Source of the DNA: an uncultured Eubacteriales bacterium | GTDB lineage: Bacteria > Bacillota > Clostridia > Lachnospirales > Lachnospiraceae | Reading direction: 5' to 3' | Assembly: GCA_900545455.1 (NCBI GenBank) | Contig: UQZF01000179.1 | Coordinates: 1 to 5,562 of the forward strand | Length of the DNA stretch: 5,562 bases | Part shown: piece by piece, positions 1 to 5,315 of the stretch | Position numbering within the stretch: position 1 is the first letter of the stretch | How the letters are laid out: each line of letters starts with the position of its first letter | Translations under genes and position numbers: made by a program | Notes under the pieces: model-generated | What the model was told of the DNA's origin: nothing | The model's input: the letters and a program-made list of their open reading frames with translations, nothing else | The model's database searches: none

Positions 1-591
1 GTTATTCTTCAGACGGCGACGAACACGCTCGGCTCGTCGGCAGTTGCGGCAGTGACGGCTGCGGGTAAGGTGTGCAACTTCCTTGCGTGCCCGTACGATG
101 CGATGGGCTCAACGATGGCGACATACGGCGGTCAGAATGTCGGTGCGGGCAAGCTCGACAGACTGGATAAGGGACTTAAATCCTGCGTGCTTCTAGGAGC
201 GGCATACGCGGTCATCGCCGTGCTGATTGCGGTATTTGGCGGAGGACTCCTCGCGAGACTGTTCGTCGACGGAAGCGAGACGGAGATTATAAATCAGGTA
301 AGACAGTTCCTTATATGGAACACGGCGTTCTACTTCCCGCTCGCACTCGTAAACATTGTGAGATTCTTAATTCAGGGAATGGGCTTTGCCTCCTTCGCCA
401 TCCTAGCGGGTGTGTTCGAGATGGTCGCAAGGTCGCTTGCGGGCTTCGTGCTCGTGCCGATGATAGGCTACACGGGAGTATGTCTCGGAAGCCCTATCGC
501 GTGGATATTTGCGGATGCGTTTCTTATTCCGGCGTATTTCCATGTTAAAAAGGTTCTTATGCGCAGGAGGACTGAATATTACAGTGCATAA
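1..591 (+). CDS. MATE-family multidrug/Na+ antiporter, C-terminal part (5' end outside window)
   Basis: The reading frame is open from base 1, so the gene enters from the left; the GTG at 52 is an internal valine, not a start. The visible 196 residues form most of the second half of a MATE exporter (family length about 450). Such proteins sit in the cytoplasmic membrane and expel drugs or other organic cations in exchange for Na+ or H+. The family signature of the C-terminal lobe is visible: a helix with NTLGSSAVAAVTAAGKV, a P-x-D-x-M-G-S turn, then GGQNVGAGKLDRLDKGLK. Several hydrophobic helices follow (about residues 60-90, 108-125, 130-155 and 160-182), and the protein ends in a basic cytoplasmic tail (KKVLMRRR). 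Codons are GC-rich (many GCG, CTC, GTC), unlike the kdgK gene downstream. The substrate cannot be told from sequence. Family assignment is firm. Confidence 0.9.
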   Translation, partial: VILQTATNTLGSSAVAAVTAAGKVCNFLACPYDAMGSTMATYGGQNVGAGKLDRLDKGLKSCVLLGAAYAVIAVLIAVFGGGLLARLFVDGSETEIINQVRQFLIWNTAFYFPLALVNIVRFLIQGMGFASFAILAGVFEMVARSLAGFVLVPMIGYTGVCLGSPIAWIFADAFLIPAYFHVKKVLMRRRTEYYSA

Positions 592-646
592 GGGTAAAAA
601 ACGGCGGAATAGGTCAAATTACACAGAGTAAAATAGCTTTAAACAG

Positions 647-675
647 TTGCCTTTGTTCCGCAAAAATGTTAAAAT
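647..675 (+). promoter_or_regulatory. Sigma-A promoter for the diguanylate cyclase gene
   Basis: TTGCCT (647-652) and TAAAAT (670-675) are separated by 17 bases, and a TG at 667-668 sits one base before the -10 box, giving an extended -10. Transcription would begin near 682, about 30 bases before the start codon at 712. It is inferred from consensus match only. Confidence 0.6.
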
Positions 676-678
676 CAA

Positions 679-711
679 ATCTATGCGATTAAATTTATAA
701 GAGGCATAGAT
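679..711 (+). repeat. 8-bp perfect inverted repeat enclosing the cyclase ribosome binding site
   Basis: ATCTATGC (679-686) is the exact reverse complement of GCATAGAT (704-711), which ends one base before the ATG at 712. The 17-base loop holds most of the AAGAGG ribosome binding site (699-704). The left arm lies between the -10 box and the predicted transcript start, so RNA read through from upstream would carry the full stem, while RNA from the local promoter would carry only part. The repeat is seen directly; the role is inference. Confidence 0.45.
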
Positions 712-1863
712 ATGAACGATTTGAATGAACAATATAAGATAGAGCTGCAATTGCAGGAGAAAAAATCCAATGTGCGTACACTCAAGAGCTTTCTGTGGTT
801 TTTTATAGCCATGGTTGTTATTTGGGTGCTCACGGCAGTGGATTTTTTTGTTATAGATACAAGGTTGGTGACGATTGCTTTTTCAATATCGGCGGCTTTT
901 CTTGTTATTCCGCTGATAGTTTATATAAGAGGCAATCTTGAGGATGGCTGGGTTAAATATATGCTGTTGGCAGTTCTGTGCATTGTTGTGGGCGTGATGA
1001 ACAGTGTATTGTCGATGCATACGGTTTTTCTGTATGTTCTTCCGCTTATTTTTGCACTGCAGTACAGGAGAAGGATTCCGCTGTGGTATGCGTACATAGT
1101 CAACTGTATTACGTTGGCGGGGAGCAGCGTGTTCGGATTTTACAAGGGAATGTGCGATGCGAATCTGCTGATTAACGGCAACCACACTAGGGACTGGTAC
1201 ATGAGCAGATATGACGGAGCCGCGTTCACGGTTGAATTAAACCGGAATCCGCTCTTTGTCATTCTGGTTTTCGACGTGCTGCCAAGATGTATAATTCTTC
1301 TTATTTTCACGATTATCCTCAGATACATAATTACAAGCAATGAGGAAGATGCCAAGAGGATTGCCGAGCTTACATACCGCAAGGAGACGGATCTGAGGAC
1401 AAGGCTCTTTAACAAGAACAAGTATGAGGAAATGCTTGAAGGCTACTATCCTAATATCGACAAGGTTTCGGTCATATTCTGGGATCTCAACAATCTCAAG
1501 GTGACGAATGATCGGTTCGGACATGCTGAGGGTGATGCGCTTATTGAGAAGATGTCTTCGATTCTCTATGAACGGATGAGCAGAAGATGCCGTGTATATC
1601 GTGTCGGAGGGGATGAGTTCCTTATGGTGATTGATAACCCGGAAGTGTCTGAGACGGAGAATATGATTGCCGGTATCAGGAAGCAGATGTCGGAGACGAG
1701 GATGGACAACGGTTTTGTGATTTCAAGTGCTGTCGGTTATTCTGAGGGAAACGGAAAAGACATCTGCGAAGTGGTGAAACGCGCCGATGAGAGTATGTAT
1801 AAGGATAAGGCAAGATGCAAGCAGAACGGCGATGACATGTCACGTCGTGACATGACTGTATAA
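712..1863 (+). CDS. Membrane-bound GGDEF diguanylate cyclase
   Basis: This 383-residue protein should make the second messenger cyclic di-GMP from two GTP. The N-terminal 210 residues hold about six membrane helices (roughly 25-44, 53-71, 82-100, 103-117, 123-143 and 181-206) and no recognisable PAS, GAF or Cache sensor; only the loop around 145-178 is long. The C-terminal GGDEF domain (about 220-370) looks catalytically intact: DLNNLKVTND with metal ligand D258, GH-x-x-GD at 270-275, GGDEF at 299-303, and ADESMYKDK at 358-366. The product-inhibition I-site (RxxD five residues before GGDEF) is absent; residues 290-293 read SRRC. ATG 712 is preceded by AAGAGG at a 7-base spacing. It has its own promoter and lies 120 bases after the MATE gene. 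The input signal is unknown. Confidence 0.9.
   Translation: MNDLNEQYKIELQLQEKKSNVRTLKSFLWFFIAMVVIWVLTAVDFFVIDTRLVTIAFSISAAFLVIPLIVYIRGNLEDGWVKYMLLAVLCIVVGVMNSVLSMHTVFLYVLPLIFALQYRRRIPLWYAYIVNCITLAGSSVFGFYKGMCDANLLINGNHTRDWYMSRYDGAAFTVELNRNPLFVILVFDVLPRCIILLIFTIILRYIITSNEEDAKRIAELTYRKETDLRTRLFNKNKYEEMLEGYYPNIDKVSVIFWDLNNLKVTNDRFGHAEGDALIEKMSSILYERMSRRCRVYRVGGDEFLMVIDNPEVSETENMIAGIRKQMSETRMDNGFVISSAVGYSEGNGKDICEVVKRADESMYKDKARCKQNGDDMSRRDMTV
1836..1854. repeat. 19-bp palindrome inside the 3' end of the cyclase gene
   Basis: CATGTCACG and CGTGACATG form perfect 9-bp arms around a single central T. It lies in the last codons of the cyclase gene (residues 376-381, the MSRRDM stretch), about 80 bases upstream of the MarR -10 box. 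As RNA it would give a 7-bp stem with a 5-base loop, but no T-run follows, so it is not a standard intrinsic terminator. It could be a regulator binding site, a pausing or processing hairpin, or chance. Confidence 0.45.
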
Positions 1864-1916
1864 GGTGAATTGAGTGATACATTTTATGAAAATTAGATAA
1901 AATTTCAACATTTTGT

Positions 1917-1945
1917 TTGTAATTCGGTATTTTTACACATATAAT
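1917..1945 (+). promoter_or_regulatory. Sigma-A promoter for the MarR-family gene
   Basis: TTGTAA (1917-1922) and a perfect TATAAT (1940-1945) are 17 bases apart. Transcription would start near 1952. That would make the in-frame ATG at 1952 leaderless and supports the ATG at 1988 as the true start. Confidence 0.6.
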
Positions 1946-2000
1946 TAATTCATGCAGCAAAAAATATATAAGATGGAGGTATTGCCAATGCATGAATTAA
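1945..2000 (+). repeat. 12-bp perfect inverted repeat spanning the MarR ribosome binding site and start codon
   Basis: TTAATTCATGCA (1945-1956) is the exact reverse complement of TGCATGAATTAA (1989-2000). Past a 3-base bulge (CAA, 1986-1988) the helix can continue with GCAA (1957-1960) against TTGC (1982-1985), giving 16 pairs around a 21-base loop. The loop contains GGAGG (1975-1979); the start codon lies in the bulge and stem. The left arm begins on the last base of the -10 box, so only longer RNA from upstream would carry the whole stem. Alternatively the arms are two DNA sites for a regulator, about 44 bp centre to centre. The structure is seen; function is inferred. Confidence 0.6.
1975..1979 (+). 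promoter_or_regulatory. Ribosome binding site that sets the MarR start
   Basis: GGAGG lies 8 bases before ATG 1988 and 23 bases after the alternative in-frame ATG 1952, which has no ribosome binding site of its own. Confidence 0.8.
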
Positions 2001-2422
2001 GCAGAGCAGCAGTTGAAGATTTTTTTGTACAGACATTTGACGTGGATAAGGTATTCAGCTCGGTGAAGCGCGCTGACTACCTTTTCTTGTATTATATCGA
2101 ACATTGCAGCAAGAGTTCACAGCACGAGAGCGGTGCATATCTGTGGGAGCTTTCCGAGATGATGAATATGCCGATTTCCGATATTTCCAAGGCGGTTACC
2201 AAGCTTCATGACAAGGGCTATGTTGAGTGGAAAACGAATGCGGAGAAGAGCAAGACTTACGTTGAACTTACCAAGACGGCGCACAGACTTATGGAAGAAG
2301 AACGTGATTACATGAAAAGATGCTTTGATGAGATAGAGGAGCAGGTTGATGCCGCAGAACTTTCTGCAATGATTAAGACAATGCAGAAAGTCGTGGACAT
2401 CATAAAAAAGAACAGAGAGTAA
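1988..2422 (+). CDS. MarR-family winged-helix transcriptional regulator
   Basis: From ATG 1988 the protein has 144 residues, the usual MarR length. The start was chosen for its GGAGG; starting at 1952 would add 12 residues (MQQKIYKMEVLP) without a binding site. The fold pattern fits: N-terminal helices for dimer contact, a helix-turn-helix at about 53-80 (LWELSEMMNMPISDISKAVTKLHDKGYVEW), a wing at about 81-95 (NAEKSKTYVELTKTAHRLMEEE) and two C-terminal helices. The wing lacks the arginine-rich DRR motif of many MarR proteins and is lysine-rich instead. MarR proteins bind DNA as dimers and often control nearby transport or stress genes, themselves included. No divergent target is present; the nearest candidates are its own promoter, the cyclase and the MATE exporter upstream. 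Its ligand is unknown. Confidence 0.85.
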   Translation: MHELSRAAVEDFFVQTFDVDKVFSSVKRADYLFLYYIEHCSKSSQHESGAYLWELSEMMNMPISDISKAVTKLHDKGYVEWKTNAEKSKTYVELTKTAHRLMEEERDYMKRCFDEIEEQVDAAELSAMIKTMQKVVDIIKKNRE

Positions 2423-2436
2423 ATCTTTTTAAGCGG

Positions 2437-3906
2437 TTACTGCTTGGATATGAGAGCCATGAGCTCATTCATCTTGTCGTCAATGCGCTTTAAAATCTCA
2501 GAGTTTTTGTTTTCCTGATCGAGTGTCTCACTCGAATGTGCCGAAACCTCCTCGGATACGGCGGAGATTGTCTGTATGGAATCTGATATGACGTCGTTGG
2601 CATCCTTGAGCTTTCCGATATTGTCGGACAGACCGTCAAGCTGTTCGCGGACGGCTGAACTGTTGTTTTTTATCTGTTCGAATACCTTGGCGGTGTTGGC
2701 GGTTGAGTCCTTCTCGCCGTTGATTCCGTCTATCATGTGGTTGATAACGCGGACAACCTCTGTTATCGTATTTGAGAAGTTGTTGATTATCTCGGTTATG
2801 TGGTCGGTAGCCTCGCTGGTCTGGTTTGCCATGTGCGAAATCTCACCTGCAACTACGGCGAAACCTCTTCCGGCATCTCCGGCTCTTGCTGCCTCAATAC
2901 TTGCGTTGAGCGAGAGCAGGCTGGTCTGTGAGGTGATGTCGCTTATGAGCACGATGATTGAATTCATTTCCTGAATATGGTGGTCGAGCTCCTTTAGCTT
3001 TTCGCTGACATCGACACCGTTCTCGACGGAGTCATGTACCTGTGATACAAGGCTGTTTACATCCTTCATGCCGCCGTCAATTACGCTTAATGTGTGCTGC
3101 ATGCTGTCCTGAATAGTGTCGGATATGCTGCTTACCGTGCTGACCTGCTGCTGTATGGATTCGGTCTGGATGAGCTGCTGCTGAACGGCGTTGGCTGTGT
3201 CAAGGGCTCCTGAGGAGACATCCTTCATGGCTGAAACAGTTGTGGCTGAACCTTCGTTGAGTGAATCTAACTCTTTATGTATGTATTCTATTCCGGCTGT
3301 CATCTTTTCTGACAGTTCGGAGATGTTTGCGAGAAGTTCCTCGGTCTTTTTCTGCGATGCCTTTATGTCATTTAACCTTTTCTGCTCATTGCTGTTGAGT
3401 GTCGATGATGTTATATATGAGTAGACCGCGGTGAGGATTACAAAAACCACATGGATTATCGCTGCATCGCTGCTCGGGTATGAGTACATTCCCTTGTTAA
3501 GCCCGATTGCTGCAAGAATTATGACCTCTAAGATAACTCCGCTGTTGACCATAAGAGAATACTTTTTGTCATTGTATACGGATATTACAAGTATCATGGG
3601 AATAACGAAAAGCGATGCCATGAAGGTTGTTGAGGTGTAAATGTAAAATGTGAAAAATACGGCAAAGCCGTTGCCTACAAGATGTTTTATTGCGGTTGTA
3701 TCGTGGCTGCGCTTCCAGAAAACCACTTCGGCGGCGACGGGGGCAATGCCGAGAATAAATGATATTATGAGTATGAGCGGATTTATACCTCTTGTCACTG
3801 CCCGCAGAGTAAGCTGAAAGAGCATGACGGTGTCAGTTGCAATATGGGCAATCATGCAGGTCTTATTGCTGCGTGCCCATTCGGACATTTCATTATTGAC
3901 TTTCAT
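2437..3906 (-). CDS. Methyl-accepting chemotaxis protein with multi-spanning membrane N-terminus
   Basis: This 489-residue chemoreceptor would signal to CheA/CheW. Instead of two helices flanking an outer sensor domain, residues 1-168 form about five or six membrane helices (around 18-38, 41-64, 76-93, 94-111, 116-136 and 148-168) with short loops, so the signal is probably sensed in or near the membrane. No HAMP domain is evident; a charged, probably coiled-coil linker (170-205) leads into the signalling domain. The conserved hairpin tip is intact: ITSQTSLLSLNASIEAARAG, then DAGRGFAVVAGEI (about 324-356). Helices on either side carry plausible methylation regions (AVQQQ near 240, VSEEVSAHSSE near 450). 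There is no C-terminal CheR-tethering pentapeptide; it ends in LISKQ. ATG 3906 follows AAAGGTG at an 8-base spacing. No other chemotaxis gene is visible, so it appears to be an orphan receptor. Confidence 0.93.
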   Translation of the reverse strand: MKVNNEMSEWARSNKTCMIAHIATDTVMLFQLTLRAVTRGINPLILIISFILGIAPVAAEVVFWKRSHDTTAIKHLVGNGFAVFFTFYIYTSTTFMASLFVIPMILVISVYNDKKYSLMVNSGVILEVIILAAIGLNKGMYSYPSSDAAIIHVVFVILTAVYSYITSSTLNSNEQKRLNDIKASQKKTEELLANISELSEKMTAGIEYIHKELDSLNEGSATTVSAMKDVSSGALDTANAVQQQLIQTESIQQQVSTVSSISDTIQDSMQHTLSVIDGGMKDVNSLVSQVHDSVENGVDVSEKLKELDHHIQEMNSIIVLISDITSQTSLLSLNASIEAARAGDAGRGFAVVAGEISHMANQTSEATDHITEIINNFSNTITEVVRVINHMIDGINGEKDSTANTAKVFEQIKNNSSAVREQLDGLSDNIGKLKDANDVISDSIQTISAVSEEVSAHSSETLDQENKNSEILKRIDDKMNELMALISKQ

Positions 3907-3952
3907 AAAATATACACCTTTCTTTTTTTGTCAATTATCAATACAACACAAA

Positions 3953-3981
3953 AGTATAGCATTAACGTGTGATTTTTTCCA
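3953..3981 (-). promoter_or_regulatory. Probable sigma-A promoter for the chemoreceptor gene
   Basis: Read on the minus strand, TATACT (3958-3953) is preceded by TG one base upstream (extended -10) and, 17 bases further, by TGGAAA (3981-3976) as a weak -35. Transcription would start near 3946, giving a 5' leader of about 40 bases. I found no good match to the motility sigma-D pattern (TAAA-N15-GCCGATAT) in this gap. Confidence 0.5.
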
Positions 3982-3983
3982 CA
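3968..3983. promoter_or_regulatory. CRP/FNR-like dyad over the chemoreceptor -35 region
   Basis: TGTGA-TTTTTT-CCACA matches the CRP/FNR-family consensus TGTGA-N6-TCACA at nine of ten defined positions. It overlaps the -35 and spacer of the chemoreceptor promoter, centred near -30, a position that would favour repression; relative to the kdgK start it is centred about 110 bases upstream. AT-richness raises the chance of coincidence. Confidence 0.35.
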
Positions 3984-4022
3984 AAAAAGTTAAGTTTACC
4001 GACAATTTTCTACAAAAAAGTT
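3981..4022 (+). repeat. 11-bp direct repeat in the divergent intergenic region
   Basis: ACAAAAAAGTT occurs at 3981-3991 and again at 4012-4022, 31 bases apart, close to three helical turns. The first copy overlaps the CRP/FNR-like dyad and lies just upstream of the chemoreceptor promoter. It may be a pair of sites on one DNA face, or simple A-tract repetition. Confidence 0.4.
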
Positions 4023-4051
4023 TGTGAAAATATTAACTTCCAAACAAGCTC

Positions 4052-4081
4052 TTGAAAGTACTTACATTCTTATGTTATAAT
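4052..4081 (+). promoter_or_regulatory. Strong sigma-A promoter for kdgK
   Basis: TTGAAA (4052-4057) and a perfect TATAAT (4076-4081) are 18 bases apart, and TG at 4073-4074 extends the -10. Transcription would start near 4088, leaving a leader of about 70 bases. This is the best promoter in the window. Confidence 0.7.
4053..4066. promoter_or_regulatory. Operator-like dyad overlapping the kdgK -35
   Basis: TGAAAGTACTTACA is a 14-bp dyad with one mismatched pair (TG-x-AAGT/ACTT-x-CA). With the preceding T it fits the CcpA/LacI-family cre pattern WTGNAANCGNWWNCA everywhere except the central CG, which is TA. A protein bound here would cover the -35. Losing the central CG weakens the cre reading. 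Confidence 0.35.
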
Positions 4082-4093
4082 GCTTTCATAGTG

Positions 4094-4107
4094 TGTCGAG
4101 TGCGACA
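4094..4107. promoter_or_regulatory. Operator-like dyad just downstream of the kdgK transcript start
   Basis: TGTCG-AGTG-CGACA has perfect 5-bp arms, extendable to seven with one mismatch (TGTGTCG/CGACATA). It spans about +7 to +20, a classic repressor position, and is GC-rich against an AT-rich background. It could also fold as a small leader hairpin. No regulator gene for it is in the window. Confidence 0.45.
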
Positions 4108-4125
4108 TAATTTTACAATGATTTA

Positions 4126-4139
4126 TGACTTACAAGTCA
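4126..4139. repeat. 14-bp dyad in the kdgK leader
   Basis: TGACTTACAAGTCA has perfect 6-bp arms around AC. It ends 6 bases before the kdgK ribosome binding site and shares ACTTACA with the dyad over the -35. As RNA it gives only a short 5-bp stem. The role, if any, is unknown. Confidence 0.35.
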
Positions 4140-4145
4140 GAAGAT

Positions 4146-4150
4146 GGAGG
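4146..4150 (+). promoter_or_regulatory. Ribosome binding site that sets the kdgK start
   Basis: GGAGG lies 7 bases before ATG 4158. The in-frame ATG at 4125 lies upstream of it and has no ribosome binding site, so the extra 11 residues (MTYKSEDGGKT) are probably not translated. Confidence 0.85.
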
Positions 4151-4157
4151 CAAAACA

Positions 4158-5255
4158 ATGAATTTAAATTTAAGACCAGCAAGCGAGTGCAAGTATGATG
4201 CTGTATCATTAGGCGAGGTTATGTTACGTCTTGACCCGGGCGAAGGAAGAATTCGTACAGCAAGACAGTTCCGTGCTTGGGAAGGCGGCGGAGAGTACAA
4301 TGTAGTTCGTGGACTTCATAAGTGCTTTGGTTTAAGATCCGCTGTTATCACAGCTTTTGCTGACAATGAAGTAGGTGCGTTAATGACAGATTTCATTGAG
4401 CAGGGCGGTGTTGCTACAGACCTTATTTACATGAAGAAGACAGATGGTATCGGCAGATTATGCCGTAACGGTATCAACTTCACAGAGCGTGGATTCGGTA
4501 TCCGTGGTGCAAAGGGATGCTCCGATAGAGCTAACACGGCTATTTCACAGGCTACTCCTGAGGATTTTGATTTCGAGTACATCTTCGGAACACTTGGTGT
4601 AAGATGGTTACACACAGGCGGTATCTATGCAGCATTATCAGAGCAGTCATGTGAGACAGTTCTTGCAGCTATCAAGACAGCTAAGAAGTACGGAACAATC
4701 GTTTCTTACGACCTTAACTACAGACCATCCATGTGGGACGCTATCGGCGGACAGGCTAAGGCTCAGGAAGTTAACAAGGAAATCGCTAAGTACGTTGACG
4801 TTATGATCGGTAACGAGGAAGATTTTACAGCATGCCTTGGTTTCGAGATTGAGGGAAATGATGCAGATCTTAAGGAGCTCAACCTTGACGGATACAAGAA
4901 GATGATCAACGAGGCAGCTAAGACATATCCTAACTTCAAGGCTGTTGCTACAACTCTTCGTACAGTTAAGACTGCTACAGTTAACGACTGGAGCGCAATC
5001 TGCTGGGCAGACGGCGAGATTTACAAGGCTAAAGATTACAAGGGTCTTGAGATTATGGACCGTGTTGGTGGCGGTGATTCATTCGCATCAGGTCTTGTAT
5101 ATGGTCTTATGACAACAGGCGATGCAGAGTTAGCTGTTAACTACGGTGCAGCTCACGGCGCACTTGCCATGACAACTCCTGGCGATACAACAATGGCTAC
5201 CAAGAAGGAAGTTGAAGCTATCATGGGCGGCGCAGGCGCAAGAGTACAGAGATAA
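4158..5255 (+). CDS. kdgK: PfkB-family sugar kinase, probable 2-keto-3-deoxygluconate kinase
   Basis: The 365-residue protein belongs to the PfkB/ribokinase family. The likely reaction is phosphorylation of 2-keto-3-deoxygluconate by ATP to KDPG, a cytoplasmic step in breakdown of galacturonate, glucuronate and pectin, before cleavage by KDPG aldolase. Visible motifs are GEVMLRLDPG at 19-28, EGGGEYNVVRGL at 42-53 (N-terminal PfkB signature), YDLNYRPSMW at 184-193 (the D-x-N-x-R pattern of KDG kinases), GNEED at 218-222, and DRVGGGDSFASG at 301-312, the C-terminal signature with catalytic base D307; the usual GAGD is GGGD here. The start at 4158 rests on GGAGG. Codons favour GCT/GCA, ACA, CGT and GTT, as in highly expressed genes and unlike the MATE fragment. 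The aldolase gene is not adjacent, and a terminator follows, so it appears monocistronic. The family is certain; fructokinase or another sugar specificity remains possible. Confidence 0.8.
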   Translation: MNLNLRPASECKYDAVSLGEVMLRLDPGEGRIRTARQFRAWEGGGEYNVVRGLHKCFGLRSAVITAFADNEVGALMTDFIEQGGVATDLIYMKKTDGIGRLCRNGINFTERGFGIRGAKGCSDRANTAISQATPEDFDFEYIFGTLGVRWLHTGGIYAALSEQSCETVLAAIKTAKKYGTIVSYDLNYRPSMWDAIGGQAKAQEVNKEIAKYVDVMIGNEEDFTACLGFEIEGNDADLKELNLDGYKKMINEAAKTYPNFKAVATTLRTVKTATVNDWSAICWADGEIYKAKDYKGLEIMDRVGGGDSFASGLVYGLMTTGDAELAVNYGAAHGALAMTTPGDTTMATKKEVEAIMGGAGARVQR

Positions 5256-5276
5256 TAATGTAATAATCTATCAATA

Positions 5277-5315
5277 GATATAGAGCGAGTCTGCCCGCAG
5301 ACAGAGCTCTATATC
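5277..5315 (+). other. Large stem-loop after kdgK
   Basis: GATATAGAGC (5277-5286) pairs perfectly with GCTCTATATC (5306-5315). Inside, GTCTG (5289-5293) pairs with CAGAC (5298-5302) around a CCCG loop, with a small internal loop between the stems. It is followed by seven A, not T, so it is not itself a terminator for kdgK. It may protect the 3' end of the kdgK message from exonucleases. It shares three bases with the terminator arm that follows, so the two would compete slightly. Confidence 0.6.

Noticed and set aside
604..661. Possible hairpin GCGGAA/TTCCGC between the MATE and cyclase genes
   Set aside because: Only six clean pairs with a 46-base gap, no T-run after it, and it overlaps the cyclase promoter; not a terminator.
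1887..1918. Possible terminator after the cyclase gene (TGAAA/TTTCA then a T-rich stretch)
   Set aside because: The stem is five almost pure AT pairs and the T-run is interrupted; too weak to call.
1952..1987. Upstream in-frame ATG extending the MarR protein by 12 residues
   Set aside because: It has no ribosome binding site and coincides with the predicted transcript start, while ATG 1988 has GGAGG at an 8-base spacing.
2431..2445. Small hairpin AAGCGG-TTA-CTGCTT between the convergent MarR and chemoreceptor genes
   Set aside because: The stem is short with a G-T pair, and neither strand has a T-run following it, so it is not a recognisable terminator.
2576..3640. Several plus-strand frames opposite the chemoreceptor gene
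   Set aside because: They are antisense shadows of a clearly coding gene and show no ribosome binding sites or family motifs.
3895..3935. 6-bp inverted repeat (ATTGAC/GTCAAT) around the chemoreceptor start, resembling the start-codon hairpins of the MarR and cyclase genes
   Set aside because: The stem is short in an AT-rich region, and the left arm lies within the leader rather than at the promoter, so chance is likely.
4118..4200. Short upstream frames in the kdgK leader starting at ATG 4118 or 4125
   Set aside because: Neither has a ribosome binding site; the 4125 frame is simply in phase with kdgK and the 4118 frame runs across its start with no sign of coding.
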